A program made the position numbers and the translations under genes. Positions 6,598-12,311 of a stretch of DNA of 21,529 nt are shown here, piece by piece (position 1 is the first letter of the stretch; each line of letters begins with the position of its first letter). The stretch is from Opitutus sp. GAS368 (lineage in GTDB: Bacteria > Verrucomicrobiota > Verrucomicrobiia > Opitutales > Opitutaceae): positions 1 through 21,529 of the forward strand of contig CAMATV010000011.1 in the NCBI GenBank assembly GCA_945861235.1. Direction: 5' to 3'. The notes under the pieces were generated by a model. The model worked only from the letters and a program-made list of their open reading frames with translations. It made no database searches and was not told the DNA's origin.

Positions 6598-7068
6598 TTA
6601 GCGCTTGAGAGCGAGGCGACCGGTGCGAGCGAGTTCGATAATCCCGAATGGCTCAAGCAAACCCAGCAACGCCGTAACCTTATCGTCGTCGCCGGTCGCT
6701 TCAATAATCAGCGAGTCCGTACTCAGATTGACGATTTTCGCTCGAAAGATATCCGCAATCTGCAGCACCTCGGGCCGGCTGTTCACGTCCGAGCGAACCT
6801 TGACCAGCACCAACTCGCGCGCGACCGCCTGACCATCCTTGAAGTCGACGACCTCGACCACGTTGATCAATTTCCGCAATTGGCGGATGCAGAGCTCGAG
6901 GGAAGACTCATCGCCCTTGAGGACCGCAGTGATCCGGGACAGCGAGGCATCGTGGGTGGGCGCAACGTTGAGGGACTCGATGTTGAAGCCGCGGCCGGAA
7001 AACATCCCGGAGACGCGCGCTAAAACACCGAACTTGTTCTCAACGAGGACGGAGATCGTGTGGCGCAT
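6598..7068 (-). CDS. ilvN: Acetolactate synthase small (regulatory) subunit
   Basis: This 156-residue protein is the valine-sensing regulatory subunit of acetohydroxyacid synthase. The N-terminal ACT domain (HTISVLVENKFGVLARVSGMF, then RGFNIESLNVAPT) is characteristic. The C-terminal domain includes RELVLVKV, RAKIVNLSTDSLIIEATGD and a final PFGIIELARTGRLAL, matching the IlvN/IlvH family. ATG 7066-7068 aligns with the family start (MRHTISVLVENK). A longer frame from 7128 would run into the tRNA-Val gene and is rejected. The catalytic subunit gene (ilvB) is not adjacent; upstream lie a tRNA and asd. The gene begins 27 nt after the tRNA CCA end with no terminator between, suggesting a shared transcript. 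Confidence 0.94.
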   Translation of the reverse strand: MRHTISVLVENKFGVLARVSGMFSGRGFNIESLNVAPTHDASLSRITAVLKGDESSLELCIRQLRKLINVVEVVDFKDGQAVARELVLVKVRSDVNSRPEVLQIADIFRAKIVNLSTDSLIIEATGDDDKVTALLGLLEPFGIIELARTGRLALKR

Positions 7069-7095
7069 GTGAAGGTGGAGATTGGAAAGGTGAAG

Positions 7096-7172
7096 TGGTG
7101 GACGCTGAGGGACTCGAACCCCCGACACCCTCGGTGTAAGCGAGGTGCTCTAACCAACTGAGCTAAGCGTCC
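7096..7172 (-). tRNA. tRNA-Val (anticodon UAC), CCA encoded
   Basis: Read on the minus strand, the acceptor stem is GGACGCT/AGCGTCC, with discriminator A and an encoded CCA. The D-arm is GCTCAGTTGGTTAGAGC. The anticodon stem CCTCG/CGAGG closes the loop CTTACAC, placing TAC at positions 34-36 (valine). A 5-nt variable loop and the T-arm containing TTCGAGT follow. Total length is 77 nt including CCA. All stems pair, apart from one G-T in the T-stem. Confidence 0.96.
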
Positions 7173-7185
7173 GAGCCAAGGGATG

Positions 7186-7215
7186 ATCACAACTCGCGTG
7201 CTGGGGCTATGACAA
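7186..7215 (-). promoter_or_regulatory. Candidate sigma70-type promoter for tRNA-Val and ilvNC
   Basis: On the minus strand, TTGTCA (7215-7210, five of six to the -35 consensus) is followed after 18 nt by TGTGAT (7191-7186, four of six to the -10 consensus). The -10 box ends 13 nt before the tRNA 5' end, a normal leader for a processed tRNA. No experimental support; alternative boxes are possible. Confidence 0.4.
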
Positions 7216-7298
7216 GGAATTATTCAGGTATGACGCGGGGCTCATCTGCAGCGCAGGCCGCCCGCGCACGAGTGCCCCGAGCCGCGCGCGCTGGTGGC

Positions 7299-8345
7299 CT
7301 ACCCTCCGGCCAGCGGCCCTTTCGATTTCAGCAAACCCTCGCGCACCATCAACTCGGCGTTCTGAATCGCATTGAGTGCTGCGCCCTTCCAAAGGTTGTC
7401 GCCACTGACCCAGAGCGCGAGACCGTTGTCCAAAGCCGTGTCGACGCGGATGCGTCCAACGCCGCACTTCACCTTTTTTGTGAAATCGAGGGGCGTCGGA
7501 TATTTCTTGTTCGCAGGGTCATCGACCAGTTCGGCGCCTGCGAACGCCGCGATCGCCGCACGCGCACCTGCGACGCTCACGGGACGCTCAAACTCCGCGT
7601 TCACGGCGACCGAGTGCGCTCGCACGACCGGCACGCGCACCGTCGTGGCCGAGACTTTGAGATTCGGGAGGCCCATAATCTTGCGGCTCTCCTGCATCAT
7701 TTTGGTTTCCTCGCCCGTGTATCCGTTTTCTCCAAACGAATCCACCTGTGGGATGACGTTAAAGGCGATCTGATAGGGATAAACTTTTCGCGGAAACGGC
7801 AAACCCTTCACATGCGCCTGCACCTGCGACTCCAGCTCCAGCACAGCCTCGGCACCGGTGCCTGAGACCGACTGGTAGGTCGAGGCGAAGTAGCGCTTGA
7901 GACCGAATGCTTGGTGCAGGGGCCACAGCGCCATCAACGCCACGGCAGTCGAGCAATTCGGATTCGCGATGATCCCTTTATGCGCGCGCAACTCCTCCGG
8001 ATTGATTTCCGGAATCACGAGCGGCACGTCCGGGTCCATCCGGTAGTGCGCACTTTTGTCGATGACGAGACACCCCGACTTCACCGCATCCGGGGCCAGC
8101 GCCCGAGTCACCGCGCCGCCCGCGGCGAAAAACGCCACGTCGACGCCGGCGAAAACCCCCGGTTTGGCTTCCTCGACCGTATAGGTTTTCCCCGTACAGA
8201 CCACAGTCTTTCCCGCCGACCGCGCCGAGGCAAAGAGCCGCAGCGAAGCCATGGGGAAGTTGCGCGCATGCAAGAGCTGAAGCAGCTCTTGACCGACAGC
8301 GCCCGTGGCGCCGACGATACCGACATTGATGGATCCGATTTTCAC
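7299..8345 (-). CDS. asd: Aspartate-semialdehyde dehydrogenase
   Basis: Asd reduces aspartyl phosphate to aspartate semialdehyde with NADPH, the branch point to diaminopimelate/lysine, threonine and methionine. The N-terminal motif VGATGAVGQELL is the nucleotide-binding loop. The active-site cysteine is in NPNCSTAVALM (Cys131), and RVPVVRAHS supplies the catalytic histidine (His244). SVSGTGAEAVLEL and a C-terminal SGDNLWKGAALNAIQNAE are also typical. The start is set at GTG 8343-8345: it aligns with the family N-terminus and has a strong AAAGGAG ribosome site 8 nt upstream. The frame extends to 8456, but that extension is not family-like. The 348-residue length is normal. Its 5' end overlaps the divergent L,D-transpeptidase gene. 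Confidence 0.96.
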   Translation of the reverse strand: MKIGSINVGIVGATGAVGQELLQLLHARNFPMASLRLFASARSAGKTVVCTGKTYTVEEAKPGVFAGVDVAFFAAGGAVTRALAPDAVKSGCLVIDKSAHYRMDPDVPLVIPEINPEELRAHKGIIANPNCSTAVALMALWPLHQAFGLKRYFASTYQSVSGTGAEAVLELESQVQAHVKGLPFPRKVYPYQIAFNVIPQVDSFGENGYTGEETKMMQESRKIMGLPNLKVSATTVRVPVVRAHSVAVNAEFERPVSVAGARAAIAAFAGAELVDDPANKKYPTPLDFTKKVKCGVGRIRVDTALDNGLALWVSGDNLWKGAALNAIQNAELMVREGLLKSKGPLAGG

Positions 8346-8886
8346 GAGTGATTCTCCTTTGGAGTTGGTCAACAAAACCTGCGCCCGCCTCGGCATCAAG
8401 CTTGGAGAACGGTTCCTCGCGGTGCGGATCAGCACAGCCACCCTGCAATTTTTCACGAAGGGTGTGCTGGTAAAGAGCTACGTGATTTCCACGTCCAAAC
8501 GCCCCCCGTCGAATATCAAGAATTCTCAGGGCACGCCGCGCGGTCTCCACGAAATCGCCGAGCGTATCGGCGCCGGCCAGCCGCCCGGCATGGTTTTCAA
8601 GTCCCGCGTGCCCACCGGGAGACACTATTTCGAAGTCTTGGAACGAGAACCCGACAACGAAAACCTCATCACCAGCCGCATCCTCTGGCTCCGGGGCCTC
8701 GAACCGGGCGTCAACCAAGGCGGCAACGTCGATACCTATGAGCGCTACGTCTACATCCACGGCACCAACCACGACGACCGCATCGGCGAGCCCCTCAGCG
8801 CGGGCTGCGTGCTCATGCGCAATCAGGAGATCGTCGAACTTTACGAACAGGTCCGCGTCGGCGATCAGGTCCTGATCGTCGATTGA
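8329..8886 (+). CDS. L,D-transpeptidase (YkuD domain)
   Basis: The YkuD catalytic signature is complete: YIHGTNHDDRIGEPLSAGCVLM has the conserved His144 and the nucleophile Cys160. YkuD enzymes cross-link peptidoglycan through diaminopimelate residues or attach lipoproteins to it. The 185-residue protein starts MDPIFTSDSPLELVNK and shows no hydrophobic signal peptide, unusual for a cell-wall enzyme. Start choice is uncertain: ATG 8329 is used, and GTG 8305 and TTG 8359 or 8365 are alternatives; none has a clear Shine-Dalgarno. From 8329 the gene overlaps the divergent asd start by 17 bases. It converges with a lipoprotein gene, with only 6 nt between the stops. Family call is strong; the cellular location is unresolved. 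Confidence 0.9.
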   Translation: MDPIFTSDSPLELVNKTCARLGIKLGERFLAVRISTATLQFFTKGVLVKSYVISTSKRPPSNIKNSQGTPRGLHEIAERIGAGQPPGMVFKSRVPTGRHYFEVLEREPDNENLITSRILWLRGLEPGVNQGGNVDTYERYVYIHGTNHDDRIGEPLSAGCVLMRNQEIVELYEQVRVGDQVLIVD

Positions 8887-8892
8887 GTCTGA

Positions 8893-9378
8893 TCAGTAAT
8901 TCTTGCCGGCTGTTTCGTCGCGGACCACCCGGTCTTGGGTGCCACCCGACATAATCCTGACGCGGTCGCCCACCCCGAACGGCACTCGACCGCGCTCTTG
9001 GACAATGACCACCGTCCGACCGTCTTTCAGGAGAATCGTGAGTTCCTCCCCGCGTTGATTGTCCGCAATCGCACCGGCTGCCCCACCAATTATCTGGCTG
9101 GCCGCAACGGCGATCGCCACCGGATTTCCCGAGATCGCCGCCCCCGCCGCCGCCGAGCCGATCCGCGAACCCGCGCCCGCGGAACCCGCCCGCGACGTCG
9201 GCGCCTTAATCACCACTTCCTGCACCGCGAGAATCTCGCCGCTTTGCTCACTAATGATTTGTCCCACCTGCGAGCGATCGTAGACCGGCGTTCGTCTCGA
9301 TGTGCCGCAGCCAACCAGCAACAACGACGCACCCGCGGCCAAGGGAAAAAACGCCAATTTTGAAGTGAAGGTAAACAT
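8893..9378 (-). CDS. Glycine-zipper outer-membrane lipoprotein (SlyB/17-kDa antigen-like)
   Basis: This is a 161-residue predicted lipoprotein. Its hydrophobic signal ends in the lipobox LLVGC with Cys24 as the lipidation site and glycine at +2, which does not suggest inner-membrane retention. Residues about 66-108 form a glycine- and alanine-rich segment (GSAGAGSRIGSAAAGAAISG, then IIGGAAGAIADN) like the glycine zipper of SlyB and rickettsial 17-kDa antigens. The C-terminal half (ELTILLKDGRTVVIVQE, then GVGDRVRIMSG) is the usual small beta domain. It is the downstream copy of a tandem pair with the gene at 9451-9906. The family is linked to envelope integrity and stress, but no specific function can be assigned. 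Confidence 0.85.
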   Translation of the reverse strand: MFTFTSKLAFFPLAAGASLLLVGCGTSRRTPVYDRSQVGQIISEQSGEILAVQEVVIKAPTSRAGSAGAGSRIGSAAAGAAISGNPVAIAVAASQIIGGAAGAIADNQRGEELTILLKDGRTVVIVQERGRVPFGVGDRVRIMSGGTQDRVVRDETAGKNY

Positions 9379-9450
9379 GGGGTGGTCGGACGGACGCCGA
9401 ACGTGGCCCGCTTGCTCGTGCCATTCAAGCCTCGGGTCGGCCTCGCGCTC

Positions 9451-9906
9451 TCAGGGCGCGAGCACTCGCGCGCCCCCGCCACCATGGGCCACCGCCACTC
9501 GATCGCCGGCACCAAACACGGGGGCACCCACCTGCGTGATGACGACCCGAGAGCCGTCTTCCAGCTTGATTGTCAGCTCCAGTGCTTCCTTGCGCGTCAG
9601 ACCTTCTTCCACGGCTTGACCGGCCACTGCACCGACCACCGCGCCGCCCGTCCGCGCCAGATCCGTGCCGACGCCATGCCCCACTCCGCCTGTCGCCGCC
9701 ACGCCGGTGAGGACACCACCATAGGTACCGATCTGGCCGTGCTGGCCCTCGACGATGACGCGGCTCACTTTTTCGACCGTGCCGTATTCGATCCGCTGCA
9801 TTTGCCCCGCCTGCTGACGGGTGACCAAACGCCCGTTCGAGGGAAAAGAGCAGCCCGCCGCCAATGAGCCCAAGACGACCGCGGCGACGAACATGGCAAT
9901 TTTCAT
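9451..9906 (-). CDS. Glycine-zipper lipoprotein, paralogue of its downstream neighbour
   Basis: This 151-residue predicted lipoprotein begins MKIAMFVAAVV. Its lipobox LAAGC places the modified Cys at 19, with serine at +2. Glycine-rich repeats (YGGVLTGVAATGGVGHGVG, then GGAVVGAVAGQAV) form the zipper. The C-terminal block ELTIKLEDGSRVVITQ and GAGDRVAVAHGG lines up with ELTILLKDGRTVVIVQ and GVGDRVRIMSGG of the neighbour, so the two are probably a tandem duplication. They are 72 bp apart on the same strand. The ATG at 9904-9906 gives a proper signal peptide; an extended frame to 9936 would put a charged stretch before it. No Shine-Dalgarno is evident. Specific function unknown. Confidence 0.84.
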   Translation of the reverse strand: MKIAMFVAAVVLGSLAAGCSFPSNGRLVTRQQAGQMQRIEYGTVEKVSRVIVEGQHGQIGTYGGVLTGVAATGGVGHGVGTDLARTGGAVVGAVAGQAVEEGLTRKEALELTIKLEDGSRVVITQVGAPVFGAGDRVAVAHGGGGARVLAP

Positions 9907-9951
9907 GGTAAGAGAATGACGATCAGTTTCGACCATTGTAACACAGAATTA

Positions 9952-12225
9952 TTACAGGATCTTCCGCTGGTGAGACAACGCATCAAGCCACCGGTTACGG
10001 CCGAAGAGCAGCCGCAGACTGTTCAGGCAAACCACCAACGTGCTCCCCTCATGCGCAGCGACACCGATGGCCAGCGGCACCGTGCCGAGCGCCGTCGCGA
10101 TCACCATGACAACCACCACGCCAAGCGAGATCGTCAGGTTCTGCCGAATAATTGCCCGCGCCCGGCGGCTCAGCCGATGCGCCGCGAGGAAATTTTCGAT
10201 GCGATCGTGCATCAAGATTACCTCCGCCTGCTCCAAGGCTGCGTCGCTGCCGCGGGCCCCCATCGCCACACTCACGTCCGCCGCCGCCAGACACGGCGCG
10301 TCGTTCACCCCATCGCCGACCATCGCGACGTTGTGCCCCTCCGCACGCAACGATTGGATCGCCGCCACCTTGGCTTCCGGCGAAAGCCCGGCGCGCACCT
10401 CGTCGAGCCCGAGTTCGTTCGCGACCGCCTCCGCCGTGTGGCGCCGGTCACCGGTGAGCATCACGGTTTTTATTCCCATCGCCTTCAACTTCGCCAAGAC
10501 GTCGCGCGATTCCGCGCGAATCTGATCCTTCAAGAGCACGCGTCCCACGAGATCTTTGCCGATGACCCAGACCTCGCTCAACTCCGCTGCGGCCGGAGGC
10601 AATTGTCTGGCCCATTCGGCTAACGGACCGTTTTCCAGCAGTTCCCGTCGTCCCAGCAAAAGGCTCGCGCCACCCACTTTTCCCCGCACGCCCTGCCCCG
10701 TGATCGACTGAAAATCATCCAGGGCTAACTCGCTCAGCCCTTCGGCTTTCGCGTGCCGCACGATGGCGCGGGCGATCGGATGCAGGGACTTCGCCTCGAG
10801 CGTGTAGGCCAGTTGCAAAACTTCACGGTCCCGCCCCCGCGGATAACTTTCGCATCCGACCACCGCCAGTTCGCCCGTCGTCAGAGTGCCGGTCTTGTCG
10901 AGCGCCACCGCCGAGATGTCCGCCAGTTTCTCGATCGCCGCCCCACCTCGAAACAGCACTCCATGCCGCGCGCCCCAGGCAATCGCTGCGAGGATTGCCG
11001 ACGGAATTGACAGCACCAACGCGCAAGGGCTTGCCACGACCATCAGCGTCATCGCTCGATAAAACGCCGAGCGTGTCTCGGGTGTGTTCGTAAAAGCCGG
11101 CAACTGGAAACCCCACCACCACACCAAGAACATCGCGAACGACCCGCCGATCACCGCATAAGTGTAACCTGTCCCAAACTTGTCCGTAAAACGCTCACTC
11201 GGCGCCTTGAGTTTTTGCGCCGTCTGAATGAGCCGAATGATTTTCTGAAGCGTGCTCTCCGCCGGCAGGCGCTCGACCACGAACTCCACCACACCCCACA
11301 GGTTGATCGTCCCACTGAAAACCTGATCACCCACGCCCTTCTCCACCGGATTGGCCTCACCGGTGAGCGTCGCTTCGTCGCTCGCGCTCTTGCCGTGCAC
11401 GATCAGCCCGTCAGCCGCAAACGCTTCGCCGGGCTTAACCCGCAAACGCTGGCCCACCTGCAAGGTCTCCACCGCAACGTCCCGCTCCGAGCCGTCCGCA
11501 GCCACCACGTTCGCGTTTTTTGGAGACGACTTGAGCAACGCGCTGACTTCTCGCTGCGTGCGATCCAAAGCATAATCCTCCATCGCTCCCGAAGCGGAAA
11601 ATAAAAACAGCAACAAAACCGCCTCGCCCCAAGCACCGATGAACATGGCTCCGACCGCGACCGCCAGCATGAGAAAGTGAATGTCGATTTCTCGTTTCTT
11701 GAGACGGGCCCACGTATCCACAGCCGCGTCCCAACCACCGGCTACGATGCCCACGAAGAAAAAACCTTTGCTCAACCAGCCCGCATCCTGCGCGAAATAC
11801 TCGGCAGCCACTCCCCCAACCCCAGCAACCCCGCACACCGCCGCCCATTTCGCGAGCAGCCGCCACTCTTGATCCGCCGGCAAGGGCTCCGCCTTGATCT
11901 CCGGCCACTCCAGCTCTCTCCAGAGCCACATTTTCTCGGCGGTGACGCACGTCTCACGACCAATCACGGTCGCACCACCGTCGTGCCTGAGGGAAAATCC
12001 GGCGGGCGCTCGCCCCGCGTTTTTTGCGGCGACCTGTGCTTCCACGGCCGCAATCGTCGCCGCGAGCTTTTCCTCCAGCCCTGCGAGCGGCGGGTTCCCC
12101 ACCGTAGCAACAAACACCGTGTGCGCGGTCGGATCAATTCGCACCGCCGTCACCCCGGGCTGGGTGCGCAAAAAACGAACGAGTTCTTCCACCCACGCAT
12201 CACCCGCTTTGTCGCTCGATACCAT
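9952..12225 (-). CDS. P1B-type heavy-metal ATPase, P1B-4 subtype (likely Co/Fe/Zn exporter)
   Basis: This 757-residue integral membrane pump has all catalytic P-type motifs: TLTGE (actuator), DKTGTLTTGE with the phosphorylated Asp at 443, the HP pair at about 482 (P1B hallmark), MLTGDR and GDGVNDAP. The metal-site helices carry SPC (ASPCALVLS, about 399) and HEGST (about 725), a pairing typical of P1B-4 pumps such as CoaT and CzcP that export divalent metals including Co, Fe and Zn. Residues about 10-85 look like a betaalphabeta heavy-metal-associated fold (WVEELVRFLRTQPGV) without any CxxC. ATG 12223-12225 is chosen over GTG 12250-12252 because a GAGGA ribosome site lies 8 nt upstream. The gene diverges from the dinG-like gene across 86 bp. 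Confidence 0.92.
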   Translation of the reverse strand: MVSSDKAGDAWVEELVRFLRTQPGVTAVRIDPTAHTVFVATVGNPPLAGLEEKLAATIAAVEAQVAAKNAGRAPAGFSLRHDGGATVIGRETCVTAEKMWLWRELEWPEIKAEPLPADQEWRLLAKWAAVCGVAGVGGVAAEYFAQDAGWLSKGFFFVGIVAGGWDAAVDTWARLKKREIDIHFLMLAVAVGAMFIGAWGEAVLLLFLFSASGAMEDYALDRTQREVSALLKSSPKNANVVAADGSERDVAVETLQVGQRLRVKPGEAFAADGLIVHGKSASDEATLTGEANPVEKGVGDQVFSGTINLWGVVEFVVERLPAESTLQKIIRLIQTAQKLKAPSERFTDKFGTGYTYAVIGGSFAMFLVWWWGFQLPAFTNTPETRSAFYRAMTLMVVASPCALVLSIPSAILAAIAWGARHGVLFRGGAAIEKLADISAVALDKTGTLTTGELAVVGCESYPRGRDREVLQLAYTLEAKSLHPIARAIVRHAKAEGLSELALDDFQSITGQGVRGKVGGASLLLGRRELLENGPLAEWARQLPPAAAELSEVWVIGKDLVGRVLLKDQIRAESRDVLAKLKAMGIKTVMLTGDRRHTAEAVANELGLDEVRAGLSPEAKVAAIQSLRAEGHNVAMVGDGVNDAPCLAAADVSVAMGARGSDAALEQAEVILMHDRIENFLAAHRLSRRARAIIRQNLTISLGVVVVMVIATALGTVPLAIGVAAHEGSTLVVCLNSLRLLFGRNRWLDALSHQRKIL

Positions 12226-12256
12226 GCCGCTATCCTCACCGCCGGTGACCACACCC

Positions 12257-12270
12257 GCAAATTCATTTGC
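12257..12270. promoter_or_regulatory. Small palindrome in the divergent ATPase/helicase gap, possible operator
   Basis: GCAAAT (12257-12262) and ATTTGC (12265-12270) form a perfect 6-2-6 inverted repeat. It stands out as A+T-rich in a G+C-rich region and lies between two divergent start codons, 32 nt before the ATPase start. It could be an operator for a metal-responsive regulator, but no regulator gene is nearby. Confidence 0.3.
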
Positions 12271-12311
12271 GCCCCTCGGCTCTCAATCCATTGGTTGGCG
12301 GACTCATTCTC

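Noticed and set aside
7069..7128. An N-terminal extension of ilvN
   Set aside because: It would read into the tRNA-Val gene, and the added residues do not resemble the family; MRHTISVLVENK is the normal start.
8346..8456. An N-terminal extension of asd
   Set aside because: The extension is unlike the family and would lie antisense to the transpeptidase. GTG 8345 has a strong ribosome site at good spacing.
8889..8896. Palindrome CTGATCAG between the transpeptidase and lipoprotein stops
   Set aside because: Eight bases with no T-run or spacer; too short to argue for a terminator or binding site.
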